The translations under genes and the position numbers were made by a program. Of a stretch of 64,000 bases of DNA, positions 1-8,973 are shown in pieces. The notes below the pieces were generated by a model. It ran no database searches. It had not been told where the DNA came from and was given only the letters and a program-made list of their open reading frames with translations. How positions within the stretch are numbered: position 1 is the first letter of the stretch; each line of letters starts with the position of its first letter. This DNA is from JAAYEV01 sp964508195 (GTDB taxonomy: Bacteria > Bacillota > Clostridia > Ch29): the NCBI GenBank assembly GCA_964508195.1, contig CAZDSH010000001.1, positions 165,240-229,239 on the forward strand. Direction: 5' to 3'.

Positions 1-924
1 GAAATTTAGCAATGCAGCGGTTATGCTTTTTATCGGCACATCCATACACCATGCCAAGGCCGACGCAGCCAGTGCATTTTCGAGGTTATGGGCTCCGGGT
101 ATCCCTAGATCCGTGACAGCGCATAACCTTTCAACGACGTTGTTTTTTTTCAATACCAAGTACCCTTTTTCTACAAAAACGCCGGTATCTAATACCCTTC
201 GCCGGCTGAATAATATAACTTTGGATTTATACTTACCCACCATAGCCGCAACGATCGGGTCATCGGCATTGAGTATTGCAAAATCCCCGGGGCCCTGGTT
301 TTCAAATATTCTGGCCTTCATACCTGCATAGTTATCAAAGGTCCCATGCCTGTCCAGGTGATCCGGCGTAATATTTAATACCGCCGCGGCCCTTGGTTTA
401 AAATCTTTTATACTTTCTAATTGAAAGCTACTTATTTCCGCAACTAATACATCCTCGGCCCGGGAAGTGACGGCCCGTTTTATAATAGGGGTACCTATAT
501 TCCCCACTACGTAGGTGCCCCTCCCTGAAAGGCGAAACATCTCCCCGGTAAGGACTGTCGTAGTAGTCTTACCGTTTGTACCGGTTATCGCTACGATAGG
601 CGTCTTTGTAAGCCGCTGAGCCAGTTCGATTTCGCTCATTACTTCCCGGCCCCTTTTTAATATACCCTGTACCATAGGAATATCCATCGGTACACCGGGG
701 CTTATTATCGCAAAGTCCGGCCAGGAGGAAAGCTCTACGGGATGCTTGCCTAACACGTAATCTATATCTATGCCCCTTAGATCTTTAATTATGCCCTTGA
801 GCTCATCCTCATCCCTGCGATCGTTTACGGTCACCTGTGCACCAAGGCCGTATAGTACCCGAGCCGTTTGTATGCCGCTTATCCCAAGGCCGATTACAAG
901 CACCTTTTTACCCTTTATCGCCAT
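1..924 (-). CDS. murD: UDP-N-acetylmuramoylalanine--D-glutamate ligase MurD (3' end outside window)
   Basis: This ligase adds D-glutamate to UDP-MurNAc-L-Ala in the cytoplasmic stage of peptidoglycan synthesis. The window holds the N-terminal 308 codons of a family usually about 450 residues long; the rest lies beyond position 1. The N-terminus has a Rossmann-like glycine motif (VIGLGISG) and then the Mur-ligase ATP-binding loop GTNGKTTTT near residue 112. The ATG at 924 is preceded by AGGAAGG at a normal distance. It starts about 15 bases after the mraY stop, so it is the last visible gene of the mra/mur operon. Identification is firm from the motifs and gene order. Confidence 0.95.
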   Translation of the reverse strand, partial: MAIKGKKVLVIGLGISGIQTARVLYGLGAQVTVNDRRDEDELKGIIKDLRGIDIDYVLGKHPVELSSWPDFAIISPGVPMDIPMVQGILKRGREVMSEIELAQRLTKTPIVAITGTNGKTTTTVLTGEMFRLSGRGTYVVGNIGTPIIKRAVTSRAEDVLVAEISSFQLESIKDFKPRAAAVLNITPDHLDRHGTFDNYAGMKARIFENQGPGDFAILNADDPIVAAMVGKYKSKVILFSRRRVLDTGVFVEKGYLVLKKNNVVERLCAVTDLGIPGAHNLENALAASALAWCMDVPIKSITAALLNF

Positions 925-939
925 GACGTTATTCCTTCC

Positions 940-1905
940 TCATCTAATAGCAAGGGCTCCTATTAATACGAGCACTATAGTGATTATCCAAAATGAAATG
1001 ACTATCTTAGTCTCTTCCCAGCCCTTGACCTCATAATGATGGTGCAATGGTGCCATTAAAAAAACCCTTCTACCCGTTAATTTAAAGCTTATAACCTGTA
1101 CAATTATTGAAAGGGTTTCCAGTACATATATTCCGCCTACGATACCCAATAAAAGGGGTAGCTTCAAAAGTACAACGACTGCGGCTACTGCGCCCCCTAG
1201 GGCCATGGAACCGGTATCCCCCATAAAGATCTGTGCCGGGTAGGAGTTGTACCTCAAAAAACCTAATGTGGATCCAGTAACAGCGGCGGATATTATAGCT
1301 ATTTCCTTTTGCCCGGTTTTAAGGGCGATAAGGCTTAAAAATGCCATTATGATCATCGTAACACCGGCTGCAAGCCCGTCCAGACCATCGGTAAAATTTA
1401 CGCTGTTTACGGTACCAATAAATATAATAACCGTCGTAAAGGGTATATACCACAGGCCAAGGTCCCAGAACCGTGTCGTAAAGGGAACTAAAACTGCCGG
1501 GCCTACATCGGGGGCTCTATAAGCATAAAGAGTCATCGTTATGCCTAGGGCCAGTTGGGCGATTATTTTATGGGTCGCCCTTAACCCAAGGGAACGCTTC
1601 ATAACAACCTTTATAAAGTCATCAACAAGGCCAATGGCTCCGAAACCTAGGATGCTAATCAGTATAAAGATCATTTCCCTTTCCCATTGTGCAGTTATAA
1701 GTACCGAGAAAAAAACAGCGATCACTATAATAATGCCACCCATTGTCGGGGTTCCCGATTTCTTAAAATGGGTTTTTGGACCATCCCCCCGCACGCTTTG
1801 CCCCATCTTAAGCTTTTCTAAGATCGGTATTACTATAGGTCCTATTATTATCACTATCAGAAATGCAATTATTATCGGGAAAATTATCTGTTGATGTTCC
1901 TGCAT
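940..1905 (-). CDS. mraY: Phospho-N-acetylmuramoyl-pentapeptide-transferase MraY
   Basis: Integral membrane enzyme that moves phospho-MurNAc-pentapeptide from UDP to undecaprenyl phosphate, giving lipid I. The 321 residues have the family length and about ten hydrophobic segments. Visible family motifs are the Asp pair in LVDDFIKV (D95/D96), the NFTDGLDG motif (about 170-177) and the HHH triplet (about 288-290) before the last helix. The N-terminal helix starting MQEHQQ is needed for a full-length enzyme. The start therefore lies inside the upstream murF frame, and the two genes overlap by 98 bases, which is unusual (see findings). Confidence 0.96.
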   Translation of the reverse strand: MQEHQQIIFPIIIAFLIVIIIGPIVIPILEKLKMGQSVRGDGPKTHFKKSGTPTMGGIIIVIAVFFSVLITAQWEREMIFILISILGFGAIGLVDDFIKVVMKRSLGLRATHKIIAQLALGITMTLYAYRAPDVGPAVLVPFTTRFWDLGLWYIPFTTVIIFIGTVNSVNFTDGLDGLAAGVTMIIMAFLSLIALKTGQKEIAIISAAVTGSTLGFLRYNSYPAQIFMGDTGSMALGGAVAAVVVLLKLPLLLGIVGGIYVLETLSIIVQVISFKLTGRRVFLMAPLHHHYEVKGWEETKIVISFWIITIVLVLIGALAIR

Positions 1906-3292
1906 CCCTTTGGCCCCTCTCTAGTATTTCTTCTACCAGCTCCTCCATTTGCATACCCCGTGAACCTTTAACTAAAACAATGTCTCCCCTTTCAATGAAA
2001 CTTTTTAGAAGTTCCGTGGCCCCCCGTTTATTGTCGAAGGAATAGACTCTATCATGTTTCATCCCCGCTTTCTTTGCCTCTAGCGCAATAAACCTACTTT
2101 TACGTCCCACCGTTATTAGAACATCCACGCCGGTCTCCGCAGCGATCCTTCCTACAAACCGATGCCCATCTTCGCTAAACCTGCCCATCTCCAAAATGTC
2201 CGCTAACAGAGCGATCTTCCGTTTGCCCGCCGCATCCTTTAGTACCTTTAATGCAGCCTCCATGGATTCGGGGCTGGCATTATAGGCATCGTTTATTACC
2301 TTAACGCCGCCGGGGGCACTATGTATAGAAAGGCGCATACTCTCACCTTCGAGATATCCTAGGGCATCAATTATCTCGTCGAAGCCGATACCAAAGTGCC
2401 TTGCCACCGCTATGGCGGCTAGGGAATTGTATACGTTATGGATACCCGGTAACGGCGATACCACATCAAAGGTCTCACCCCGGGCCAAAAGAGTATAGGC
2501 CATACCTTCTACACCCTTCGATAGCACCTTTTTAGCCCTGAAATCGCCTTCCCTAAGCCCATAGTACACTATCGGTATATCCAAATCCTTACAACCCGTC
2601 CTAAGGAGCTCATCATCGGCGTTTATTACCGCTATGGAATCCTTATCCATCCCTTGGAATATCTCCATCTTTGCCCTTAGGATGCCTTCACGACTACCAA
2701 GTTTCTCTATATGGGACATACCTATATTAGTTATAACGGCCACCCTAGGCTTTACTATTTCCGCTAGTTCCTCTATTTCGCCGTAACCGCTCATACCCAT
2801 CTCCACGACCCCTAGTCGGTGGCTATAGTCAAGGTCCATAACGGTCATGGGCAACCCTATCTGGTTATTATAATTACCGGGAGTCCTTAGAACTTTAAAC
2901 CTTTTCTCTAAAAGTGTAGCTATTATATTTTTCGTAGTAGTTTTGCCCGCACTACCCGTAACCGCGATAAAATCTACATGAAACCTTGTCCTGTACCATC
3001 GTGCAAGCCGGTGCAGTGCCTTCAGCGTATCCTTTACGCGTATTACTGTGACACCTTCATGTCGATAACATCCGTTATCCTTATGGGTAAATATTACCTT
3101 TGCGCCTTTTTTTACAGCCTCGTGCAGGAAATCATGACCGTCAAATCTATCGCCTTTAATAGGTATAAATAGGCCCCCCGGCTCTAACGCTCTCGTATCC
3201 AAGGATATCATATCAATCCTTCCATCCTGGGGGCCATGCACCACAGAGCCTTCTACTGCGGCAACTATGTCCTGGACATCAAGCTTGATCAT
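1808..3292 (-). CDS. murF: UDP-N-acetylmuramoyl-tripeptide--D-alanyl-D-alanine ligase MurF
   Basis: Adds D-Ala-D-Ala to UDP-MurNAc-tripeptide. The ATP loop GSAGKTTTKN lies at about residues 113-122, and the Mur central and C-terminal domains follow. At 494 residues it is longer than the usual 450-460. The family-like sequence ends around SRGMQMEELVEEILERG. The last ~34 residues are Asn/Ser/Asp-rich, look unlike MurF, and are encoded inside the start of mraY. Either the normal stop codon was lost or there is a frameshift error near 1905. Its 5' end overlaps murE by 14 bases, consistent with translational coupling. Confidence 0.94.
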   Translation of the reverse strand: MIKLDVQDIVAAVEGSVVHGPQDGRIDMISLDTRALEPGGLFIPIKGDRFDGHDFLHEAVKKGAKVIFTHKDNGCYRHEGVTVIRVKDTLKALHRLARWYRTRFHVDFIAVTGSAGKTTTKNIIATLLEKRFKVLRTPGNYNNQIGLPMTVMDLDYSHRLGVVEMGMSGYGEIEELAEIVKPRVAVITNIGMSHIEKLGSREGILRAKMEIFQGMDKDSIAVINADDELLRTGCKDLDIPIVYYGLREGDFRAKKVLSKGVEGMAYTLLARGETFDVVSPLPGIHNVYNSLAAIAVARHFGIGFDEIIDALGYLEGESMRLSIHSAPGGVKVINDAYNASPESMEAALKVLKDAAGKRKIALLADILEMGRFSEDGHRFVGRIAAETGVDVLITVGRKSRFIALEAKKAGMKHDRVYSFDNKRGATELLKSFIERGDIVLVKGSRGMQMEELVEEILERGQRDAGTSTDNFPDNNCISDSDNNRTYSNTDLRKA

Positions 3293-4754
3293 CGTTTATC
3301 CTCTCCAGAATATCCATTACTATTTTTCTTTCGTCGAATTCTATAGTATGATCCGCAAACTCCTGATATATTTCGTGGCCTTTACCGGCCAAGACTACTA
3401 TATCCTCGGCCTCCGCTAGCCCTAGGGCATATTCTATAGCCTTATACCTATCTACTATACATATATAGCTCGTTCCGGTCCTTTCCACACCGGGCAATAT
3501 ATCCTCTATAATTTTATGGGGTTCCTCTTTCCTAGGATTATCCGAAGTAACTATAACAAAATCCGATAGCCTTGCCGCTATTTCCCCCATCATGGGACGC
3601 TTTTCCCTGTCGCGGTTGCCGCCACATCCGAACATAGTTATTACCTTGCCCGGGGCATAACCCTTTATGGTTGAAAGTATGTTTTCCAGGCCGTCGGGGG
3701 TATGGGCATAATCTATTATAACGCTGAAGCCTAATCCCGTATCCAAGGTTTCCGACCGACCCCGTACACCCTTTACATTCTTTAACCCTTCTTGTACGTG
3801 TTCAGGGTTAATGCCATCGGTTATAAGCACCGCTGCCGCAGCAAGGCTGTTATACACGCTTATTGTGCCGGGTATTTTAACCTCTATAGGCAGGCTGTTA
3901 CCCTTCCAAACCAGCCTGTACCTGACTCCCTTAGCATCAACGTCTATATCCTTTGCACTAAAATCCGACTTATTTTTGATACCAAAGGTAAGGATACCCG
4001 TAGGGAGATTTCTCACCCGTTTTGCTATGACATCCCCCGATGGGTCGTCGGCGTTTATTATATTATATCGGTCCGTGGATTTAAATAGCTTGAGCTTTGC
4101 CTCTAGATAATTTTTCATGTTTCCATGAAAATCAAGGTGATCCCGGGTAAGGTTTGTAAATATTCCGTAATCGAAATCCACATAACCCACCCTGTCCAGA
4201 TCCAGGGAATGGGACGACACCTCCATCACTGCATAATCCACTTTACTCCTTACCATCTCCGCAAACAACCGATGCAGATCCAAGGATTCCGGTGTAGTCC
4301 GCATAGCGGGGATTTCCCTATCCCCTATTCTTATAGAGATAGTACCTAAAAGGCCTACATTATGCCCTGCACTTTCTAATATGGACTTTATCAAGTAGGT
4401 AGTTGTTGTTTTGCCGTTAGTACCGGTAACGCCTATAACTTTTAACTTCTCCGAAGGGAACCCATAAAACACGTGGCCTATTGCGGCCATAGCCTTACGG
4501 GAATCCTTTACCTTTACTATCGTGACATCTTTGCTGTCAACCTCTATATCCCTTTGGACCACGAGTACCCTAGCACCCTTTTCTACGGCCTGTTTTGCAA
4601 AATCGTGCCCGTCCCAGTTAAAGCCGTCAATACAAACAAACAAATAGCCGGGTTCTATTTCCCGGGAATCATAGCTCACCCCGGTGACTACTGCATCCGG
4701 CCTACCTTTGATCTCGATTATCTCTATAAAACTCCATAAATCTGAAACTTTCAT
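3279..4754 (-). CDS. murE: UDP-N-acetylmuramoyl-tripeptide synthetase MurE (meso-DAP type)
   Basis: Adds the third stem-peptide residue to UDP-MurNAc-L-Ala-D-Glu. The ATP loop GTNGKTTTT lies at about residues 111-119 and the substrate-selecting motif DNPR at about 405-408. In this family DNPR goes with meso-diaminopimelate rather than lysine, so the wall is probably DAP-type. The frame is open 18 codons further upstream (to 4808), but the ATG at 4754 is chosen: it has AGAGGT seven bases before it, gives 491 residues as usual for MurE, and starts just after the upstream penicillin-binding protein ends at 4774. Confidence 0.95.
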   Translation of the reverse strand: MKVSDLWSFIEIIEIKGRPDAVVTGVSYDSREIEPGYLFVCIDGFNWDGHDFAKQAVEKGARVLVVQRDIEVDSKDVTIVKVKDSRKAMAAIGHVFYGFPSEKLKVIGVTGTNGKTTTTYLIKSILESAGHNVGLLGTISIRIGDREIPAMRTTPESLDLHRLFAEMVRSKVDYAVMEVSSHSLDLDRVGYVDFDYGIFTNLTRDHLDFHGNMKNYLEAKLKLFKSTDRYNIINADDPSGDVIAKRVRNLPTGILTFGIKNKSDFSAKDIDVDAKGVRYRLVWKGNSLPIEVKIPGTISVYNSLAAAAVLITDGINPEHVQEGLKNVKGVRGRSETLDTGLGFSVIIDYAHTPDGLENILSTIKGYAPGKVITMFGCGGNRDREKRPMMGEIAARLSDFVIVTSDNPRKEEPHKIIEDILPGVERTGTSYICIVDRYKAIEYALGLAEAEDIVVLAGKGHEIYQEFADHTIEFDERKIVMDILERINDDQA

Positions 4755-4773
4755 ATAATTACCTCTATTTCCA

Positions 4774-6768
4774 CTATACCTCCCGGTTTTGGTGGTTATA
4801 GTCTTCAAGATATAGTAGCACTATGGATTTCTCCGACACCATTATATCAGGTTTAGGAGTCTGGTCAACTATGGGGTTAAGGCCCTCCTCCACTACATTT
4901 CCCACTACCTGATACTGAAGATTTCTATCGCTTAAAACCTTTATTGCATCCTGTAAAGGCATGCCCACAACATCGGGCACGGAAATCCTTTCCTGGATTA
5001 ATTTTTCCGCCTCGTCCTCCGTATACCTCGGTTGTACCTTTAAATATCTTAATGTATCACTTAATATACTACCTACTACCGGTGCCGCTATCTGGCCCCC
5101 GTAATAGTTCCCGGGATCTGGTTCATCAATGACTACGAGCAACACTACCTTCGGATCGTCTGCAGGGGCTATCCCGATAAAAGAGGCAACGTATCTACCT
5201 TGGACATACCTGCCATCGACTACTTTTTGTGCTGTACCAGTTTTACCCGCCACCCTAAAACCCGGTATATATGCGTTGGAACCAGTACCCGCTGATACCA
5301 CTGTCTCCAGTATCTGCATTTCTGTTCGCGCCGTTTGTGGCGAAATAACCTGCCTTCTGAATTTAGGCGCAAATTCCCGGACGGTATTACCTTCCCCGTC
5401 CTTAAGCCCGAGGGCGATCCTAGGTTCCATTAACATACCTTCATTGGCGATAGCCGCCGCTGCGCTTACAAGCTGTATAGGAGTAACGGCCACTCCTTGG
5501 CCGAAACCCATATTGGCCAGCTCCACGGGTCCTACGCTCTTCGATTCCATTACAAGGCCGTATGCCTCGCCGGGTAATTTGACACCCGTTGGTTCACCGA
5601 AGCCAAAGGCCCTTATATAATCGAGGAATTTCTCCTTACCTAGACGTTGGGCCACTTCAATAAAGACAGGGTTACATGAATTTTGTGCCGCCTCTACAAA
5701 GGTCTGGTGCCCGTGGGGCGCGTAACTCCTCCAGCATTTTAAGTTCCGTCCGCCGACGCTAATAAATCCTTTACAGTAAAAAGTGCTCTCTGGCGCGATT
5801 ACTCCTTCCTCTAGCCCCGCTGCGGTAGTGATTATTTTAAATGTAGAACCGGGCTCATACAGATCGGATACGGCATAATTCCTCCACATCTTTAACCTCT
5901 CATCCCTTAGTTCCTCCGCCGAAAGCCCTTCCCAGGACCTTTGGTCGCCGGTTTCTAACGGATCGAAGGGTGTATTCGGATCGTAATCAGGCTTCACCGT
6001 CAACGCTAATATGTCCCCGTTTTTAGGGTCTATCATAATCGCGGCGCCTTTCTTTGCGTTTGTATTTATAACCGCCTCCTCTACAGCCTTTTCCGCGAAA
6101 TGCTGTATAACTTCATCTATGGTTAATACAAGGTGATACCCATCCTTTGGGGAGTACTGTGTATCAAACCCGAAGGGTATCCGGCGGCCTGCGGCATCGG
6201 TCTCGGATATATTCCTACCGGGGAGGCCGTATAAATACGTGTCGAACAGCGCCTCTACCCCGTCTAAACCTTGGTTGTCCGCCCCGGTAAAACCCAGTAT
6301 ATGGGCGGCAAAGTTCCTGTTGGGATAATACCTTTTACTATCGTCCACGGGGTACAATCCTTCGATATCCCTTATGCTATCCACAATTTCCTTCTCCACT
6401 CGCCTTTTTAAAAGCACCGTATCTACTTTCCGTGTAAGCCTGTCGAGTACATCCTCTCTGTCCATGCCCAGCACCTCTGCGAGTCTGTAGGATACGTTCT
6501 CAACATCCTTTATCTCTATAGGTCTTACGTACAGAGTCTCTATGCTAGCGCTTATAGCTAGTTTTTTTCCATTTCTATCATATATTATACCCCTCTTAGA
6601 TGGGATAGGTATATCCCTTCGCCATTGTTCCACCGCCATATCCCTGTACTTATCGCCGCATACCACCTGTATCCAAGCAAGCCTCAGAAATAAGGCGAAA
6701 AACAGAAAAAGCGCTGTAAAAAGGCAAAATATAAGCCTTTTTTTATGCCTTATCTCCAAAGTAGCCAC
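4774..6768 (-). CDS. spoVD: Class B penicillin-binding protein with PASTA domain (SpoVD/FtsI)
   Basis: Peptidoglycan transpeptidase of the division or spore-cortex machinery, anchored by one N-terminal helix (about residues 11-34). The three transpeptidase motifs are present: S308-TFK, S364-C-N and K509-TG. The dimerisation domain precedes them, and a single PASTA domain sits at about 590-655 (VPDVVGMPLQDAI). A one-PASTA class B PBP in the dcw cluster of a spore-former matches SpoVD, but FtsI/PbpB cannot be excluded because no second PBP gene is visible here. ftsL is upstream and murE downstream. Confidence 0.9.
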   Translation of the reverse strand: MATLEIRHKKRLIFCLFTALFLFFALFLRLAWIQVVCGDKYRDMAVEQWRRDIPIPSKRGIIYDRNGKKLAISASIETLYVRPIEIKDVENVSYRLAEVLGMDREDVLDRLTRKVDTVLLKRRVEKEIVDSIRDIEGLYPVDDSKRYYPNRNFAAHILGFTGADNQGLDGVEALFDTYLYGLPGRNISETDAAGRRIPFGFDTQYSPKDGYHLVLTIDEVIQHFAEKAVEEAVINTNAKKGAAIMIDPKNGDILALTVKPDYDPNTPFDPLETGDQRSWEGLSAEELRDERLKMWRNYAVSDLYEPGSTFKIITTAAGLEEGVIAPESTFYCKGFISVGGRNLKCWRSYAPHGHQTFVEAAQNSCNPVFIEVAQRLGKEKFLDYIRAFGFGEPTGVKLPGEAYGLVMESKSVGPVELANMGFGQGVAVTPIQLVSAAAAIANEGMLMEPRIALGLKDGEGNTVREFAPKFRRQVISPQTARTEMQILETVVSAGTGSNAYIPGFRVAGKTGTAQKVVDGRYVQGRYVASFIGIAPADDPKVVLLVVIDEPDPGNYYGGQIAAPVVGSILSDTLRYLKVQPRYTEDEAEKLIQERISVPDVVGMPLQDAIKVLSDRNLQYQVVGNVVEEGLNPIVDQTPKPDIMVSEKSIVLLYLEDYNHQNREV

Positions 6769-6851
6769 TTTCTTTCCCCCTTAGCCCCTACAATAATACT
6801 TATGAACGGTTATATTTTTGCCCCTTTTATATTTAAAGGATTTTAAGGGGC

Positions 6852-7337
6852 CTAGGGCCTTTTAAAAATTTTATTTATTGTATTCGTAAGGAACGAAAAC
6901 AATCTGTTATCTAAAATACCAGCCTTTTGCGCTTCTTCGGGTTCTTTTGCGTACAGCAAATCCTCCTTTGACTTTTCCACTGCGACGTAAATTATATCCC
7001 TGCTATCGGGATAAATCATACCTAACTGATGAAGGGCATAATGTTCTAACCTGTTTATATCCATAACCCGGGCGCGCTGAAGCTGTAACCTTTCATTTTC
7101 CTTGTGCAGTTCCGCTAATTCCTTTTCCATGGCCCTTATCCTAAAGTTATGTTCCGATATAACGGCAAAGCGTGAAATGACCAGAATCCCAATAGCTAAA
7201 ATTACACAAACCCTGATCAATGCCCTTCTTCTAATGCCGACCCTTTTTTTCCGGATCGGTTTTCTTTTTTTTATATCCGGTCTCTGAGCCTCGCCGGGTA
7301 TAGTTTGATAGTATTGCCTTTGCCTTGCTACTATCAT
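6852..7337 (-). CDS. ftsL: Cell division protein FtsL
   Basis: Small bitopic division protein of 161 residues. It has a very basic cytoplasmic N-terminus (KKRKPIRKKRVGIRRR), one membrane helix at about residues 39-58 and then a heptad-rich segment (about 65-95) typical of the FtsL/DivIC coiled coil. The sequence itself is poorly conserved in this family. The call rests on topology and on its fixed place between rsmH and the penicillin-binding protein. It would recruit FtsB/DivIC and the septal synthase. Confidence 0.85.
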   Translation of the reverse strand: MIVARQRQYYQTIPGEAQRPDIKKRKPIRKKRVGIRRRALIRVCVILAIGILVISRFAVISEHNFRIRAMEKELAELHKENERLQLQRARVMDINRLEHYALHQLGMIYPDSRDIIYVAVEKSKEDLLYAKEPEEAQKAGILDNRLFSFLTNTINKIFKRP

Positions 7338-7368
7338 TTTTATTCACCCCTTGATGCAATTAGAACTT

Positions 7369-8313
7369 TCATAGCCTTTGGGCAACCCTTAGCCCGGCGC
7401 TCCTAGATCTTGGGTTCTTATGGATCTCGTCTTTATCCGGGACTATCAATTTGCGATTGATTATCTTTATTATCGGTTTTTTTTCACATACGCAAATCGG
7501 TATTTCCGGGGGACAGGTGCATGGGTTTTCTAATTCTCTGAAGGTCCTTTTTATTTTCCTGTCCTCGAGGGAATGGAAGGTGATCACACAGATCCTGCCG
7601 CCGGTTTTCAAAAGCTGTACCCCGTCCTTTATTGCATCCTCTAATATTTCCAGTTCGTCGTTTACCGCTATTCTAAGGGCTTGGAATGTTCTCTTTGCGG
7701 GATGTGGTCCCCTTCTCCTAGCCGATGCAGGTATGGCAGCTTTTATTATGCTCACCAACTGCCCGGTAGTTTCTATGGGGGCCCTATCCCTACCGCGCAC
7801 TATAAACTGTGCTATCCTTTTCGCCCACCGTTCTTCCCCGAATGTACTGATTATCGAAGTCAGATCCGCCTCATCATAACTATTCACGATCTCCTTAGCG
7901 TCTAAGGGTTGTCCCCTATCCATTCTCATGTCAAGGGGCGCATCCTGCATATAGCTAAACCCTCGTTCACCTTTATCCAATTGGAATGAGGACACGCCTA
8001 AATCCATCACTATACCGTCTACATGGGTTATATTGCGGTCGCCTAAAAGGGATTTTATGTTCTTAAAGTTCCCATGTAACAAGATCGTCCTATCGGAATA
8101 GGCCGCCAACCTCTCCCGGGATATCTTTAGGGCAAAGGGATCCCTGTCAATCCCTATAAGTCTACCCTTTGTATCTAACCTTTTTAAAATCTCTAGGGAG
8201 TGTCCGCCTCCGCCTAGGGTAGCGTCAACATACGTGCCCCCGGGTTTTACGTTTAAATATTCAACAATCTCCCTTAACAATACCGGCCTATGTTCAGGCG
8301 TCATATTATTCAT
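7369..8313 (-). CDS. rsmH: 16S rRNA (cytosine(1402)-N(4))-methyltransferase RsmH
   Basis: SAM-dependent enzyme that methylates N4 of C1402 in the ribosomal P-site of 16S rRNA. The 314 residues match the family length. The opening HRPVLLREIVEYL, the SAM-binding loop TLGGGGHS (about 33-40), the VMDLGVSSFQLD block and the C-terminal NPRSRSAGLR signature are all visible. It is the second gene of the division cluster, just downstream of mraZ, which is its standard position in Firmicutes. Confidence 0.97.
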   Translation of the reverse strand: MNNMTPEHRPVLLREIVEYLNVKPGGTYVDATLGGGGHSLEILKRLDTKGRLIGIDRDPFALKISRERLAAYSDRTILLHGNFKNIKSLLGDRNITHVDGIVMDLGVSSFQLDKGERGFSYMQDAPLDMRMDRGQPLDAKEIVNSYDEADLTSIISTFGEERWAKRIAQFIVRGRDRAPIETTGQLVSIIKAAIPASARRRGPHPAKRTFQALRIAVNDELEILEDAIKDGVQLLKTGGRICVITFHSLEDRKIKRTFRELENPCTCPPEIPICVCEKKPIIKIINRKLIVPDKDEIHKNPRSRSAGLRVAQRL

Positions 8314-8338
8314 CTCCGGTCCGATCTAATACCCTTGA

Positions 8339-8770
8339 TCATATCCCAAGGCGCTCCATATTTTCTGCGATTTTATCGTATTCCTTTATTGTATCACTGC
8401 TGTATAGATCCCATCCCTCCACGCTCCAGATTTCCACCCGAGTAGAAACCCCTATAACTACAGCATCCTTTTCTATTGCCGCGTACTCCCTTAGATTTGC
8501 CGGGAGCAGTATCCTACCTTGTTTGTCAAGTTCACATTCCGCAGCCCCCGAAAAGAAAAACCTAACAAAGGCCCTTGCATCCCTGGATGTAAGGGGAAGG
8601 GTTTTGAGCTTCTCTTCAAAATTACGCCATTCTATAAGGGGGTAGACGAAAAGACAATTATCGAGGCCCTTAGTCAATACAAATATCTCGCCTAGATCCT
8701 CTCTGAACTTAGACGGTATAATAAGCCTTCCTTTATTATCCAGGGAGTGATAGAACTCGCCTATAAACAC
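8339..8770 (-). CDS. mraZ: Division/cell wall cluster transcriptional regulator MraZ
   Basis: AbrB-like DNA-binding protein that represses the division cluster in species where it has been studied. It has two copies of the SpoVT/AbrB-type unit: LDNKGRLIIPSKFRE (about residues 9-23) and LDKQGRILLPANLRE (about 80-94). The open frame extends 17 codons upstream, but the GTG at 8770 gives exactly 143 residues, the usual MraZ length, and has GGGGTGG just before it. Those upstream codons fall inside the operator boxes, which makes them very unlikely to be coding. Confidence 0.94.
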   Translation of the reverse strand: MFIGEFYHSLDNKGRLIIPSKFREDLGEIFVLTKGLDNCLFVYPLIEWRNFEEKLKTLPLTSRDARAFVRFFFSGAAECELDKQGRILLPANLREYAAIEKDAVVIGVSTRVEIWSVEGWDLYSSDTIKEYDKIAENMERLGI

Positions 8771-8796
8771 TATGCCACCCCATTTAGGGACTGTTC

Positions 8797-8821
8797 CCCA
8801 CTTCGTACCACATCTACCCAC
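8797..8821 (-). promoter_or_regulatory. MraZ operator: three GTGG(G/T) boxes at 10-bp spacing
   Basis: On the minus strand three boxes, GTGGG, GTGGT and GTGGG, occur at 8817-8821, 8807-8811 and 8797-8801. They are separated by exactly five bases each, about 27 bases before the mraZ start. MraZ is known to bind short direct repeats of TGGGN-type boxes with about 5-nt spacers on one face of the DNA ahead of its own gene. The match in sequence, spacing and place supports autoregulation of the whole division cluster. The matching promoter elements in the AT-rich stretch upstream were not convincingly resolved. Confidence 0.75.
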
Positions 8822-8865
8822 TTTTTTATTTAATTCTATATAACTTTCTGAATTCCTGCTTATTT

Positions 8866-8945
8866 TAAAAAATTTAAAATTAAAAAAGCATCGATGTACG
8901 ATTTATAATCCGTCGTGGAATAGCCCTATCATACATCGGTGCTTT
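8866..8945 (-). terminator. Long-loop hairpin with T tract between lgt and mraZ
   Basis: Arms at 8885-8898 and 8932-8945 pair over 14 positions with one G-T wobble, around a 33-base loop. On the minus strand the hairpin follows the lgt stop codon by about 28 bases and runs directly into TTTTTTAATTTT, so it probably terminates the lgt operon before the mraZ promoter. The loop is long for an intrinsic terminator. Confidence 0.55.
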
Positions 8946-8973
8946 ATAATTTAAACGTTAGAATAATTTATAA

